Below are positions 36,978-47,041 of a DNA stretch of 64,000 bases, piece by piece. Under the pieces are notes generated by a model, which worked only from the letters and a program-made list of their open reading frames with translations, had not been told where the DNA came from and made no database searches. A program made the position numbers and the translations under genes. The stretch is from Lysobacteraceae bacterium PS02065 (GTDB lineage: Bacteria; Pseudomonadota; Gammaproteobacteria; Xanthomonadales; Rhodanobacteraceae), in the NCBI GenBank assembly GCA_029959555.1, contig JASCPI010000017.1:30047-94046 (forward strand), read 5' to 3'. Position 1 is the first letter of the stretch, and every line of letters begins with the position of its first letter.

Positions 36978-39900
36978 ATGTGGATCGTCGCCTACGCCCT
37001 CAGCCGCCGCTACACGATCGGAGTCATGGCGATCCTCATGCTGCTGTTCGGCGTGCTCGCCGTGAAGCGCATGGCGACCGACATCCTGCCCGAGGTCGGC
37101 ATCCCGTCGGTCAACCTGATCTGGACGTATGCCGGCCTGCCGGCGTCGGAGATGACTTCGAAGATCACCTCGTTCTCGGAGATCTCGGTCCTCAACAACG
37201 TCGATGACCTCAAGGAGGTGCGCTCGGAGTCGCTGGCCGGCATCGGCATCGTGCGCATCGACTTCCAGCCCGGCGTGAACCTCGAGCGCGCGCTGGCCCA
37301 GCTCACCGCGGTGTCGCAGACGATCCTGCGCCGCATGCCGCCCGGTACCTCGCCGCCGCTGGTCGTGCGCAACAACGTCTCGAGCACGCCGGTGATCCAG
37401 CTCGTGCTGTCCTCGGATTCGATGACCGAGGCGCAGCTCTACGACTACGCGCGCCTGCAGCTGCGCTCGCAGATCCAGACGATCCCGGGCATCCGCATGA
37501 CGCTGCCGTACGGCGGCGCCGCGCGCCAGGTCATGGTCGATCTCGATCCCGCCGCGCTGCAGACCTACGGCCTCACGCCGGCCGACGTGACCACCGCGCT
37601 CGAGCGCGGCAGCCCGACGCTGCCGTCGGGCACGATCCGCGAAGGCACGCGCGAGCTGCAGATCGCACTCGACACGAGCCCGGAGTCGGCGACGGCCTTT
37701 CTCGACATGCCGATCGTCTCGCGCGGCGGCAACGTCATCTACGTGCGCGATGTCGCCTCGGTGCGCGACGGCGGCGCACTGCAGACCAACGTCGCGCGCA
37801 TGGACGGCGCCACCGCGGTATCGGTCGCGCTGATCAAGCTCGGCGGCGCCTCGGCGGTCGAGATCGTGCACGCGGTGCGCGCGCGCCTGCCCGAGATCAT
37901 GGCCTCGGCACCGGCCGGCACGCGCATCGAGCCGATCTTCGACCAGAGCATCTTCGTCGACAACGCGATCAGCTCGATCCAGCACGAGGCGATCCTCGTC
38001 GGCCTGCTCGTCGCGTTCGTCGTGCTCGTCTTCATCGGTTCGTGGCGATCGAGCGTGATCGTGCTCACCGCGATCCCGCTCGCGCTGCTGAGCTCGATCG
38101 CGACGCTGCAGCTGCTCGGCTACACGTTCAACGTGATGACGCTCGGCGGCCTCGCGCTCGCGATCGGCATCCTCGTCGACAACGCGGTCGTCGACGTCGA
38201 GAACACCAATCGCAACCTCGCGCTCGGCAAGGACGTGCCGACCGCGATCCTCGACAGTGCGCGCGAGGTCGTGTTCCCCGAGTTCGTCTCGACGATCTCG
38301 ATCTGCATCGTGCTCACGCCGATCCTGCTGCTGAGCGGCCTGTCGGCCTGGGTGTTCACGCCGCTCGCGCTCGCGGTGATCTTCGCGATGATCGCGTCGT
38401 TCATCCTGTCGCGCACGCTGATCCCGGTGCTGTGCTACCTCATGCTGCCGGCCGACATCGAGGCGCGCCGCAACCCGCGCACCTGGCCCGAGAAGGTCCT
38501 GCTCAAGATCAACCATACCTTCGAACACACCCTCGACAGCCTGCGCGACCGCCACCACGCGCTGCTCGCGCGGCTCGCGCGCCACGGCCTGCTGCTCGCG
38601 CTCGGGGCCGCGATCGTGGTCGGCATCGGCGTGGCCGCGGTCGCCTCGCTCGGTCGCGAGTACTTCCCGTCGGTCGATGCCGGCCAGCTGCGCCTCCAGG
38701 TGCGCCTGCCGACCGGCACGCGCCTCGAGGAAACCTCCGATCGCCTCGCCGAGGTGCAGCGCGAGATCCGCGCGATCATCCCGGCGGCCGAGCTGCAGAC
38801 CGTCTACGAGCAGATCGGCATCCCCGACGCGGTCAACCTGGCCTGGGTCGACAGTGCCGTCGTCGGCTCGTTCGAGGCCGAGATCATGCTCCAGCTGCGC
38901 AGCCCGCATGCGCCGAGCGCGGGCTACCTCGCACAGATCCGCGAACGCGTCGCGCAGAAGTTCCCGGACGTGAAGCTGTTCGTGCGCCCGCCCGACGCGA
39001 CCAGCCGCACCCTGGCCGGTTCCGCGGTCGCGGCCTTCGAGGTGCGCGTCAACGGCCGCGACGGTGCCGGCAACCTCGCCATCGCGCGCGAGATCGAGAA
39101 GCGCCTGCGCGACGTGCCGGGCGCGGTCGACGTCGCGCTGCGCCAGGTGCTCGACCTCCCCGAGTACCGCGTCAGCATCGATCGCACGCGCGCCGCGCAG
39201 CTCGGCCTCAGCGTGCAGGACGCGAGCCGCGCCGTGCTCGCTGTGCTCGGCTCGGCCGGCACCATCACGCCCGTGTACTGGGTCGACCGCGCGACCGCGA
39301 CCTCGTACACGGTGCAGGTCCAGGCACCGCCCGCGCAGTTGTCGGATCTCGACACCCTGCTCAATACGCCGCTGCGCATCGCCGGTGCCGAGGCCGTCCT
39401 GCTGCGCAACATCGCGACGGTCACGCCGGGCATCGCGCCGGCCAGCCTGGGCCGCACGATGATGGCGCCGACGGTGAGCGTGCTCGCGAACGTGCAGGGC
39501 ACCGATCTCGGCGCGGTCTACGACCGCCTCGTCGCGATCACCGACGACCTCAAGCCGCAGCTCAAACCCGGCAACCGCATCGAGATCGCGGGGCAGGCCG
39601 AAGCCATGCAGAGTGCCTACGGCGAACTCGCCGGCGGTCTGGTGATGTCGGCGATCCTCGTGTTCCTCGTGCTGGTCGTGAACTTCCAGTCGTGGCTCAT
39701 GCCGCTGGTCGCGATGTCGGGCCTGCCGATCGCGATCGCGGGTGCCGCGGTCGGCCTGTGGGCCACCGGCACGCCGCTCAGCGTGCCCGCACTCATGGGC
39801 GTCATGATGGTGATCGGCGTGTCGACCGCGAACAGCGTGCTCGTGACGAGCTTCGCGCGTGACCTCATCGCGAAAGGCCACACCGAGGTCGAGGCCGCAT

Positions 39901-40169
39901 TCGAATCCGCCGCCGTTCGCCTGCGTCCGGTGCTCATGACCGCGAGCGCGATGATCCTCGGCATCGTGCCGATGGCGCTCGGGGTGGGTGACGGCGGCGA
40001 GCAGAACGCACCGCTCGGCCGCGCCGTCATCGGCGGCCTGCTGTTCGGCACGCCGGCCACGCTGATCCTTCTGCCCACGATCCTCGCCATCGTCGGCCGG
40101 CGCCGCGCGCGCAAGGCCGCTTCCACGAACACCGTCGGCCCGGTCGCCGACGCAGGAGCACGCGCATGA
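36978..40169 (+). CDS. RND efflux transporter, second system
   Basis: A 1063-aa RND permease beginning MWIVAYALSRRYTIGVMAIL, with two sets of six helices and two periplasmic loops. In TM4 the usual Asp-Asp pair reads Asp401-Asn402 (GILVDNAVVDVENTNR), with an additional Asp four residues on. TM10-12 show VLVVNFQSWLMPLVAMSGLP and GVMMVIGVSTANSVLVTSFA. The branch resembles RND proteins of unclear substrate rather than AcrB itself. The adaptor gene follows, overlapping in ATGA, the reverse of the usual adaptor-first order. Confidence 0.92.
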   Translation: MWIVAYALSRRYTIGVMAILMLLFGVLAVKRMATDILPEVGIPSVNLIWTYAGLPASEMTSKITSFSEISVLNNVDDLKEVRSESLAGIGIVRIDFQPGVNLERALAQLTAVSQTILRRMPPGTSPPLVVRNNVSSTPVIQLVLSSDSMTEAQLYDYARLQLRSQIQTIPGIRMTLPYGGAARQVMVDLDPAALQTYGLTPADVTTALERGSPTLPSGTIREGTRELQIALDTSPESATAFLDMPIVSRGGNVIYVRDVASVRDGGALQTNVARMDGATAVSVALIKLGGASAVEIVHAVRARLPEIMASAPAGTRIEPIFDQSIFVDNAISSIQHEAILVGLLVAFVVLVFIGSWRSSVIVLTAIPLALLSSIATLQLLGYTFNVMTLGGLALAIGILVDNAVVDVENTNRNLALGKDVPTAILDSAREVVFPEFVSTISICIVLTPILLLSGLSAWVFTPLALAVIFAMIASFILSRTLIPVLCYLMLPADIEARRNPRTWPEKVLLKINHTFEHTLDSLRDRHHALLARLARHGLLLALGAAIVVGIGVAAVASLGREYFPSVDAGQLRLQVRLPTGTRLEETSDRLAEVQREIRAIIPAAELQTVYEQIGIPDAVNLAWVDSAVVGSFEAEIMLQLRSPHAPSAGYLAQIRERVAQKFPDVKLFVRPPDATSRTLAGSAVAAFEVRVNGRDGAGNLAIAREIEKRLRDVPGAVDVALRQVLDLPEYRVSIDRTRAAQLGLSVQDASRAVLAVLGSAGTITPVYWVDRATATSYTVQVQAPPAQLSDLDTLLNTPLRIAGAEAVLLRNIATVTPGIAPASLGRTMMAPTVSVLANVQGTDLGAVYDRLVAITDDLKPQLKPGNRIEIAGQAEAMQSAYGELAGGLVMSAILVFLVLVVNFQSWLMPLVAMSGLPIAIAGAAVGLWATGTPLSVPALMGVMMVIGVSTANSVLVTSFARDLIAKGHTEVEAAFESAAVRLRPVLMTASAMILGIVPMALGVGDGGEQNAPLGRAVIGGLLFGTPATLILLPTILAIVGRRRARKAASTNTVGPVADAGARA

Positions 40170-41284
40170 ACCGCAACGCCATTCCCCGACGTGCCGTGAT
40201 CGCGTCGTCGATCGCCGCGTGCCTCGTGCTGCTGCAGGGCTGCGCCGAGACCTCCGCGCAGGATGCGCCGGCAGCGGCGGCCGTGCCCGAGGTCACGACC
40301 GTCAAGGCGACGGCGGCCGGCGCCGACAACGAGCTGCGCCTGCCCGCACGCGCCGAAGCCGGCGAGAGCGCGCGCCTGTTCGCACGCGCGACCGGCATCC
40401 TCGCCGAGCGCCTCGTCGACCTCGGCGACAGCGTCGAGAAAGGCCAGGTGCTCGCGCGGATTTCCGCACCCGAGATCGACCAGTCGCTGCGCGAGGCCGA
40501 GGCCGGGCTGATCCAGGCCAAGGCCGACGAGGAACTCGCGCGCGTGAACTTCGAGCGTGCGCAGTCGCTGATCGGCAGCGGCGCGATCCCGAAGGAACTG
40601 CACAGCGAGCGCGAGGCGGCCTACGCGGTCGCCAAGGCCTCGCGTGCCGCCGCCACCGCGCGTGTCGCCGGCGCACGCGAGCGCCAGTCGTTCCAGGTCG
40701 TGCGCGCGCCGTTCGCGGGCGTGATCTCGGCGCGCAACGTCGAGCGCGGCGATCGCGTCGTGGGCGATTCGGCCGCGGCGGCGACGCCACTGTTCGAACT
40801 CGTCGCGCTCGACCCGCTGCGCGTCGTCGTCGACGTGCCGCAGAGCGCGGTGCTGCAGGTCGCGCCGGGCCTGCGCGCCGAGGTGCGCTTCCCCGAACTG
40901 GCGGAGACGGTCGAGGCCGAGGTCGTGCGCACGTCGCGGCGCATCTCGGGCACCGCGGGCGGCATGCGCGTCGAACTGCGCCTGCCCAACGCCGACGGCC
41001 GCCTGCCCGACGGCATGGTCGGCGAGGTCGTGCTGCGCGTGCCGCGTGCGCAGGCCGTCGCGCTCGTGCCGATCAGCGCGGTCATGCAGGGCGCGGGCGG
41101 GGCGCAGGTCGCGACGATCGACGCCGACGTGCTGGCTCACCGCAAGGTCGTGACCGGCCGCAACCTCGGCTCGACGATCGAGATCCTCAAGGGCGTCGCA
41201 CCGGGCGACACCGTCATCGTGAGCCCGAACGCGCTGCTGCAACCGGGCACGCGCGTCGTCGCGAAGGCCGCGGCGGGCAGCTGA
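40166..41284 (+). CDS. RND efflux adaptor lipoprotein, second system
   Basis: A 372-aa adaptor with lipobox LLQGCAE (Cys near residue 26). FARATGILAERLVDLGDSVE and KGQVLARISAPEIDQSL give the first lipoyl half; a long hairpin (AEAGLIQAKADEELARVNFE to about residue 170); second half VRAPFAGVISARNVERGDRV; barrel and distal domain to the end. It pairs with the pump encoded just upstream. Confidence 0.9.
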   Translation: MNRNAIPRRAVIASSIAACLVLLQGCAETSAQDAPAAAAVPEVTTVKATAAGADNELRLPARAEAGESARLFARATGILAERLVDLGDSVEKGQVLARISAPEIDQSLREAEAGLIQAKADEELARVNFERAQSLIGSGAIPKELHSEREAAYAVAKASRAAATARVAGARERQSFQVVRAPFAGVISARNVERGDRVVGDSAAAATPLFELVALDPLRVVVDVPQSAVLQVAPGLRAEVRFPELAETVEAEVVRTSRRISGTAGGMRVELRLPNADGRLPDGMVGEVVLRVPRAQAVALVPISAVMQGAGGAQVATIDADVLAHRKVVTGRNLGSTIEILKGVAPGDTVIVSPNALLQPGTRVVAKAAAGS

Positions 41285-41318
41285 CGATCGTCGCCGCATC
41301 GCGCGGCGACGGCACGAC

Positions 41319-43199
41319 TCAGGCGTGTGCCTCGAGCGCGCCCTGGGTCTCGAGCCAGGCCTCCTCGAGCGGTTCGAGCTCGACCGCGATCGCGCCGTTG
41401 CGCGCGGTCAGTTCAGCCACGCGCGTCGTGCGCGGGCCTTCGTAGAGGGCGGGATCGGCGAGCTGGCGCGTGATGTCGGCGCGCTCGGCCTCGAGCGTCG
41501 CGATGCGCTTCTCGAGCCGCTGCAGCTCCTTGCGCAGCGGTGCGAGCTGCTGGCGCAGTTCGGCACGGTCGCGGCGTTCGTCGCGGCGCGACGGTGCCGT
41601 GCGTGCGTCGTCGCCGGCGGTCGACGGATCGCTGCGGCGCAGGACGAGCTTCGCGTAGTCCTCGAGGTCGCCGTCGAACGGCGCGGCCCTGCCGTCCTGC
41701 ACGAGGCGGAACTCGTCGCAGCACGCGCGCAGGAGCGCGCGGTCGTGCGCGACGATGACGACGGCGCCGGCGAAATCCTGCAGGGCCTCGGCGAGCGCCT
41801 CGCGCGTGTCGATGTCCAGATGGTTGGTCGGCTCGTCGAGCAGCAGCAGGTTGGGGCGCTTCCACACGACCAGCGCGAGCGACAGGCGCGCCTTCTCGCC
41901 GCCCGAGAACGGCGCGACGGGTTCCAGCGCCCGCTCGCCGTTGAAGCCGAACCCGCCGAGGAAGTCGCGCGCGGCCTGTTCGCCGATGTCGGGCGACAGT
42001 CGCAGCACGTGCTGCACGGGCGTGGCCTCGGGATCGAGCTGCTCGAGCTGGTGCTGCGCGAAGTAGCCGACCGAAAGACCCTTGTTCTCGCGGCGCTCGC
42101 CGCGCAGCGGCGCGAGCGTGCCCGCGATGATCTTGACCAGCGTCGACTTGCCCGCGCCGTTGGCACCGAGCAGGCCGATGCGCTCGCCCGCGCGCAGGCC
42201 GAAGCTGATGCCGTCGAGCACGATGCGCCCGCCGTAGCCGGCCGCGACGCCGTCGAGCACGAGCAGCGGGTCGGGCAGCGCCGCGGGGTCGCGGAACGCG
42301 AACGTGATGCCGGACTCGACGCGCACGGGCGCGATCTCGGTCATGCGTTCGAGCGCCTTGAGGCGGCTCTGTGCCTGGCGCGCCTTGGTCGCCTTGGCAC
42401 GGAAGCGGTCGACGAACGACTGCATGTGCGCGCGCTCGCGCTGCTGACGTTCGTGCAGCGCCTGCTGCTGGGCGAGGCGCTCGGCGCGCTTGCGTTCGAA
42501 CGCCGACACGGTGCCTGCGAAGATCTCGGCGTCGGCATCCGCGATGTGCACGACGTGGGTGACGACCGCATCGAGGAACTCGCGGTCGTGCGAGACCACG
42601 ACGAGCGTGCCCGGGTAGCGGCGCAGCCAGGTCTCGAGCCAGACCACGGCGTCGAGGTCGAGATGGTTGGTCGGCTCGTCGAGCAGGAGCAGGTCGGAGC
42701 GGCACATGAGGGCCTGCGCGAGGTTCAGGCGCATGCGCCAGCCGCCCGAGAACGAGGCCACCGGACGTGCCTCGTCGCCGGATGCGAAGCCCAGGCCGTG
42801 CAGCAGTTCACCGGCGCGGGCCGGTGCCGCGTAGCCGCCGATCGCCTCGAGACGGTCGTGCAGCGTGGCCTGGCGGGCGGCGTCATGGGCCGCTTCGGCC
42901 TCGCGCAGCGCGGTTTCGAGGCGGCGGTACTCGGCATCGCCGTCGAGCACCCAGTCGAGCGCGGTGGACGGCGAAGAGGGCGTTTCCTGGCGCACGTGGG
43001 CCAGCGTCCAGTCGCGCGGAGCGTGGTAATCACCCGCGTCGAGGCCGAGTTCGCCGCCGATCACGGCGAGCAGGCTCGATTTGCCGGCGCCGTTGCGGCC
43101 GGTCAGTCCCACGCGCCAGCCCGGATGAATGGAAAGGCTCGTGCCGTTCAGCAGGATGCGGGAACCACGGCGTACGGTGGCGTTGTCGAAGCGCAGCAT
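41319..43199 (-). CDS. yheS: ABC-F family ATPase (YheS-like)
   Basis: A 626-aa protein with two ABC domains and no membrane part. Domain 1: Walker A GRNGAGKSSLLAVI, signature FSGGWRMRLNLAQAL, Walker B LLLLDEPTNHLDLDAV. The P-site linker is about residues 235-300, rich in Arg/Gln (QQQALHERQQRERAHMQSFV). Domain 2: GANGAGKSTLVKII, FSGGEKARLSLALV, LLLLDEPTNHLDID. A C-terminal coiled coil (PLRKELQRLEKRIATLEAER) ends it. ABC-F proteins act on the ribosome, YheS relieving some nascent-chain stalls (family knowledge). Divergent from fkpA. Confidence 0.9.
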   Translation of the reverse strand: MLRFDNATVRRGSRILLNGTSLSIHPGWRVGLTGRNGAGKSSLLAVIGGELGLDAGDYHAPRDWTLAHVRQETPSSPSTALDWVLDGDAEYRRLETALREAEAAHDAARQATLHDRLEAIGGYAAPARAGELLHGLGFASGDEARPVASFSGGWRMRLNLAQALMCRSDLLLLDEPTNHLDLDAVVWLETWLRRYPGTLVVVSHDREFLDAVVTHVVHIADADAEIFAGTVSAFERKRAERLAQQQALHERQQRERAHMQSFVDRFRAKATKARQAQSRLKALERMTEIAPVRVESGITFAFRDPAALPDPLLVLDGVAAGYGGRIVLDGISFGLRAGERIGLLGANGAGKSTLVKIIAGTLAPLRGERRENKGLSVGYFAQHQLEQLDPEATPVQHVLRLSPDIGEQAARDFLGGFGFNGERALEPVAPFSGGEKARLSLALVVWKRPNLLLLDEPTNHLDIDTREALAEALQDFAGAVVIVAHDRALLRACCDEFRLVQDGRAAPFDGDLEDYAKLVLRRSDPSTAGDDARTAPSRRDERRDRAELRQQLAPLRKELQRLEKRIATLEAERADITRQLADPALYEGPRTTRVAELTARNGAIAVELEPLEEAWLETQGALEAHA

Positions 43200-43242
43200 G
43201 ACCGCCAGTGTAACGGCGGCGTGAAGCCGTTCACACCGGTGT

Positions 43243-43271
43243 TTGCCATCATTCCAAAGCCTCGCCACAAT
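43243..43271 (+). promoter_or_regulatory. Sigma-70 promoter of fkpA
   Basis: TTGCCA (43243-43248), 17 bases, CACAAT (43266-43271), about 88 bases before the fkpA ATG. Five of six -35 bases and four of six -10 bases match consensus. Confidence 0.55.
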
Positions 43272-43359
43272 ACGCGGCCCGTCTGAAAGCCGGACCCGCA
43301 TCCGCCGGCACCGCGGCATTCCCGCCAGCCCCGGCATCCCCTATCCCAGGAGTTGTTAC

Positions 43360-44097
43360 ATGACCCGTTTCGTGCGCAAGAGTCTCGTTGCCGTCGCGCT
43401 GACCGCGGCGTTCGGTGCCGGCATCGCTTCGGCGGCCGACGCCTCGCTGAAGACCGAGAAGGACAAGGTCAGCTACATGGTCGGCATGGACATCGGCAAG
43501 GGCCTCGGCCAGATCAAGGACGAGCTCGACCTCGCCGTCGTCATCCAGGCGCTGCAGGACGAGTTCAAGGGCGGCAAGACGCTCCTGACGCAGGAAGAGG
43601 GCCAGCAGGTCCGCCAGCAGTTCATGGAGAAGCTGCAGGCCAAGCGCGTCGCCGACGAGAAGGCCTCGGCCGACAAGAACAAGACCGAGGGCGCCGCGTT
43701 CCTCGCCAAGAACAAGTCGAAGTCGGGCGTGAAGACGACCGCTTCGGGTCTGCAGTACGAAGTCGTCAAGGAAGGCAAGGGCAAGAAGCCGAAGGCGACC
43801 GACACGGTCAAGGTCGACTACACGGGCACCAAGATCGACGGCACCAAGTTCGACAGCTCGATCGATCGCGGCCAGCCGGCCACGTTCCCGCTCAACGGCG
43901 TGATCAAGGGCTGGACCGAAGGCCTGCAGCTCATGACCGAAGGTTCCGAGTACAAGCTGTACATCCCCGCCGAGCTCGCCTATGGCGAGAACGCGCCGCC
44001 GACCATCGGTCCGAACGCGACGCTGATCTTCGACGTCAAGCTGATCTCGATCGAGGCCGCCGAAGCGGCGGCGCCGGCCGCGGCCGACAAGAAGTAA
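43360..44097 (+). CDS. fkpA: FKBP-type peptidyl-prolyl isomerase, periplasmic (FkpA/Mip)
   Basis: A 245-aa protein: signal peptide (MTRFVRKSLVAVALTAAFGA...SAADA), an N-terminal dimerisation domain of helices (DKVSYMVGMDIGKGLGQIKD to about residue 130, with FLAKNKSKSGVKTTASGLQY as the joint), and a C-terminal FKBP domain (about 145-232) with VDYTGTKIDGTKFDSS, FPLNGVIKGWTEGLQLM and YGENAPPTIGPNATLIFDVK. CAGGAG precedes the ATG. It folds outer-membrane and periplasmic proteins. A strong terminator follows. Confidence 0.95.
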   Translation: MTRFVRKSLVAVALTAAFGAGIASAADASLKTEKDKVSYMVGMDIGKGLGQIKDELDLAVVIQALQDEFKGGKTLLTQEEGQQVRQQFMEKLQAKRVADEKASADKNKTEGAAFLAKNKSKSGVKTTASGLQYEVVKEGKGKKPKATDTVKVDYTGTKIDGTKFDSSIDRGQPATFPLNGVIKGWTEGLQLMTEGSEYKLYIPAELAYGENAPPTIGPNATLIFDVKLISIEAAEAAAPAAADKK

Positions 44098-44121
44098 GAC
44101 CCCGCTCCATCGTGGTCCCGG

Positions 44122-44155
44122 AAAGGGCGCGCCTCGTGGCGCGCCCTTTTCGTTT
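44122..44155 (+). terminator. Intrinsic terminator after fkpA
   Basis: AAAGGGCGCGCC-TCGT-GGCGCGCCCTTT is a perfect 12-bp stem with a 4-base loop, followed by TCGTTT. It separates fkpA from the nucleotide-sugar genes. Confidence 0.93.
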
Positions 44156-44181
44156 CCGGCCACGCCGCACGGCCGAATCCC

Positions 44182-44187
44182 TATAAT
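44182..44187 (+). promoter_or_regulatory. -10 box upstream of ugd
   Basis: Perfect TATAAT in CCCTATAATCGCC, 40 bases before the ugd ATG. No good -35 is apparent. The sequence context is almost the same as the fumC -10 (CTATAATCGC). Confidence 0.5.
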
Positions 44188-44226
44188 CGCCGGCGGTGCA
44201 TGCCCGCACCCACGCCAAGGATCTCC

Positions 44227-45567
44227 ATGCGCGTCACGATCTTCGGGACCGGCTACGTCGGACTCGTCACCGGTACCTGCCTCGCCGAGGTCGGCAACGA
44301 CGTGGTCTGCGTCGATGTGGACGCCGACAAGGTCGCGAGGCTGGAGCGTGGCGAGATCCCGATCTTCGAGCCCGGCCTCGAGCCGCTCGTGCGTGCCAAC
44401 CACGTCGCCGGGCGGTTGAGCTTCACGACCGATGCGGAGTCCGCGATCGCGCACGCGCAGGTCGTGTTCATCGCCGTCGGCACGCCACCCGACGAGGATG
44501 GCAGCGCCGACCTGCGCCACGTGCTCGCGGTCGCGCGCACGCTCGGCCGTTCGATCGGCGACGGCGTGGTCGTCGTCAACAAGTCGACCGTGCCGGTCGG
44601 TACCGCCGACCGCGTCCGCGAGACGATCGCGGCGGAGATCGCGGCGCGTGGCGCCGAGGTCTCCTTCGACGTCGCCTCGAATCCCGAATTCCTCAAGGAA
44701 GGCGACGCGGTCAAGGACTGCATGCGCCCGGATCGCATCGTCCTCGGCAGCGACAGCGCACGCGTGGTCGACCTCCTGCGCACGCTCTACGCGCCGTTCA
44801 ACCGCAACCACGAGCGCATCGTGGTGATGGACGTGCGCTCGGCCGAGCTGACCAAGTACGCGGCCAACGCGATGCTCGCGACCAAGATCAGCTTCATGAA
44901 CGAGATCGCGAACATCGCCGAGCGCGTCGGCGCGGACGTCGAGCAGGTCCGCCTCGGCATCGGCTCGGATCCGCGCATCGGCTACCACTTCATCTACCCG
45001 GGCGCCGGCTACGGCGGCTCGTGCTTCCCGAAGGACGTCAAGGCGCTCGAGCACATCGCGCGCGAGCATGGCTACGAGCCGCGCGTGCTGACCGCGGTCG
45101 AGGCCACCAATGCGAGCCAGAAGGAGCACCTGCACGCGCTCGTGTCGAGGCACTTCGACGGTGCCCTCGCCGGACTCACGATCGCGGTATGGGGCCTCGC
45201 GTTCAAGCCCAACACCGACGACATGCGCGAAGCGCCGAGCCTGACGCTGCTGTCGCAGTTGTGGGCCTCGGGGGCGCGCGTACGTGCCCACGACCCCGAA
45301 GCGCACGACGAGGTGCGCCGCATCGTCGGCACGCGCGACGACCTCGTGCTCTGCGAGTCGCATTACGACGCGCTCGAGGGCGCCGATGCGCTGGTCATCG
45401 TGACCGAGTGGAAGGCCTTCCGCAGTCCCGACTTCGAGCGCATCCGCGCCGCCCTGCGCACGCCGGTGGTGTTCGACGGGCGCAACATCTTCGAGCCACG
45501 CGCCGTCGAGGCCGCGGGGCTGGCCTACTACGGCATCGGTCGCGGTCGCAGCGTCGTCGCGGCCTGA
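44227..45567 (+). CDS. ugd: UDP-glucose 6-dehydrogenase
   Basis: A 446-aa enzyme oxidising UDP-glucose to UDP-glucuronate with two NAD. Rossmann motif [18 protein letters not shown] at the N-terminus (which fixes the start at 44227, after AAGGA); [36 protein letters not shown]; the nucleophile Cys266 in [12 protein letters not shown]; and [17 protein letters not shown] in the C-terminal domain. The product feeds exopolysaccharide, LPS or lipid A sugar synthesis. Followed by gmd about 105 bases on. Confidence 0.95.
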   Translation: MRVTIFGTGYVGLVTGTCLAEVGNDVVCVDVDADKVARLERGEIPIFEPGLEPLVRANHVAGRLSFTTDAESAIAHAQVVFIAVGTPPDEDGSADLRHVLAVARTLGRSIGDGVVVVNKSTVPVGTADRVRETIAAEIAARGAEVSFDVASNPEFLKEGDAVKDCMRPDRIVLGSDSARVVDLLRTLYAPFNRNHERIVVMDVRSAELTKYAANAMLATKISFMNEIANIAERVGADVEQVRLGIGSDPRIGYHFIYPGAGYGGSCFPKDVKALEHIAREHGYEPRVLTAVEATNASQKEHLHALVSRHFDGALAGLTIAVWGLAFKPNTDDMREAPSLTLLSQLWASGARVRAHDPEAHDEVRRIVGTRDDLVLCESHYDALEGADALVIVTEWKAFRSPDFERIRAALRTPVVFDGRNIFEPRAVEAAGLAYYGIGRGRSVVAA

Positions 45568-45672
45568 TCCGGGCAAGGGCTGTACCTCGGTCCGGGGCAC
45601 GGCTACCATCCCGCTTCTTTGTGCCGGCGCCCCGCGCGCGACGGCTCCCCGTTTTCCGCGCAGGACGTCACG

Positions 45673-46806
45673 ATGGAAAAGAAGCGTGCCCTGGTCACCG
45701 GTGTCACCGGTCAGGATGGTGCCTACCTCGCCGAACTGCTGATCGCCAAAGGCTACGAGCTGCACGGCCTGAAGCGCCGCGCGTCGTCGTTCAACACCGA
45801 GCGCATCGATCACCTGCACAGCGAGCTCGACGACGCGAATCCCGCGCTGAAACTGCACTACGGCGATCTGACCGACGCGACCAGTCTCACGCGCGTCATC
45901 CAGGAGATCGAGCCGCACGAGATCTACAACCTCGCTGCGCAGAGCCACGTCGCGGTGTCGTTCGAGGAGCCCGAGTACACGGCCAATGCCGACGGCCTCG
46001 GCACGCTGCGCCTGCTCGAGGCGATGCGCATCCTCGGCCTCAAGGACCGCTGCCGCATCTACCAGGCTTCGACTTCGGAGCTCTACGGCCTCGTGCAGGA
46101 GACGCCGCAGCGCGAGACGACGCCGTTCTACCCGCGCTCGCCGTACGGCGTCGCCAAGCTCTACGCGTACTGGATCACGGTGAACTATCGCGAGTCGTAC
46201 GGGATGTTCGCGTGCAACGGCATCCTGTTCAACCACGAGTCGCCGATCCGCGGCGAAACGTTCGTGACGCGCAAGATCACGCGTGGCCTCGCGCGCGTCT
46301 TCCACGGCCTGCAGCAGTGCCTGTACATGGGCAACCTCGATGCACGCCGGGACTGGGGGCATGCGCGCGACTACGTCGAGGCGCAATGGTTGATCCTGCA
46401 GCAGGACACGCCGCACGACTACGTCATCGCGACGGGCGTCCAGCACTCGGTGCGCGATTTCGTCGTGCTGGCCGCACGCGAAATGGGTGTCGAACTCGAG
46501 TTCCGCGGCGAAGGTGTCGACGAGCATGCCGTGGTGGCCGACGTGCGCGATGACGCGCTCAGGATCGCGCGTGGCGCCACGATCCTGCGCATCCATCCGC
46601 AGTACTACCGCCCGGCCGAGGTCGAGACGCTGCTCGGTGACCCGACGTTCGCGCGCGAAAAGCTCGGCTGGACGCCGAAGACGAGTTTCGCCGAGCTCGT
46701 GCGGGAGATGGCCGCGGCCGACCTCGCGCTCGCCGCGGGCGAGGCCGGCGGTTCGATCGGCGCACGTCACGGCCGTCATCTCATCGAGACGCTGCCACGC
46801 GCATGA
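45673..46806 (+). CDS. gmd: GDP-mannose 4,6-dehydratase
   Basis: A 377-aa extended short-chain dehydrogenase making GDP-4-keto-6-deoxymannose, precursor of GDP-fucose, rhamnose or perosamine. [20 protein letters not shown] is the NADP motif; [37 protein letters not shown] with the catalytic Thr/Ser-Glu; [15 protein letters not shown] holds the Tyr-xxx-Lys. AGGA precedes the ATG. No GDP-sugar reductase follows, so the end product is unknown. The stop overlaps slyX in ATGA. Confidence 0.95.
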   Translation: MEKKRALVTGVTGQDGAYLAELLIAKGYELHGLKRRASSFNTERIDHLHSELDDANPALKLHYGDLTDATSLTRVIQEIEPHEIYNLAAQSHVAVSFEEPEYTANADGLGTLRLLEAMRILGLKDRCRIYQASTSELYGLVQETPQRETTPFYPRSPYGVAKLYAYWITVNYRESYGMFACNGILFNHESPIRGETFVTRKITRGLARVFHGLQQCLYMGNLDARRDWGHARDYVEAQWLILQQDTPHDYVIATGVQHSVRDFVVLAAREMGVELEFRGEGVDEHAVVADVRDDALRIARGATILRIHPQYYRPAEVETLLGDPTFAREKLGWTPKTSFAELVREMAAADLALAAGEAGGSIGARHGRHLIETLPRA

Positions 46807-47015
46807 ACGCGCTCGAGGACCGCCTGACCGAGCTCGAGGTGCGCCTGTCGTTCCTCGACGACACCGTGGCCGCCCTGAACGAGGCCGTCGCCGCGCAGGA
46901 CCGCACGAACCTGCGCATGACCGCCGAACTCGAGCGCATGCGCGCGGAACTCGTCGCGTTGCGCACCGGTCTTTCCCACGACGCGGCGGTCGAGCCGCCC
47001 CCTCCGCATTACTGA
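46803..47015 (+). CDS. slyX: SlyX family protein
   Basis: A 70-aa coiled-coil protein: [20 protein letters not shown] and ALNEAVAAQ match the SlyX pattern (L..R...LE....F.......LN), and it ends in PPPPHY, the hallmark SlyX C-terminus. Function is not established. In E. coli slyX neighbours fkpA; here it is separated from fkpA by ugd and gmd. Confidence 0.93.
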   Translation: MNALEDRLTELEVRLSFLDDTVAALNEAVAAQDRTNLRMTAELERMRAELVALRTGLSHDAAVEPPPPHY

Positions 47016-47041
47016 ATCCCGCCGCTCCGGGGATCACGACG

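Noticed and set aside
36942..39881. 979-residue antisense frame over the second RND pump
   Set aside because: Composed of repeated RDR/HRD-type strings typical of antisense reading of high-GC genes.
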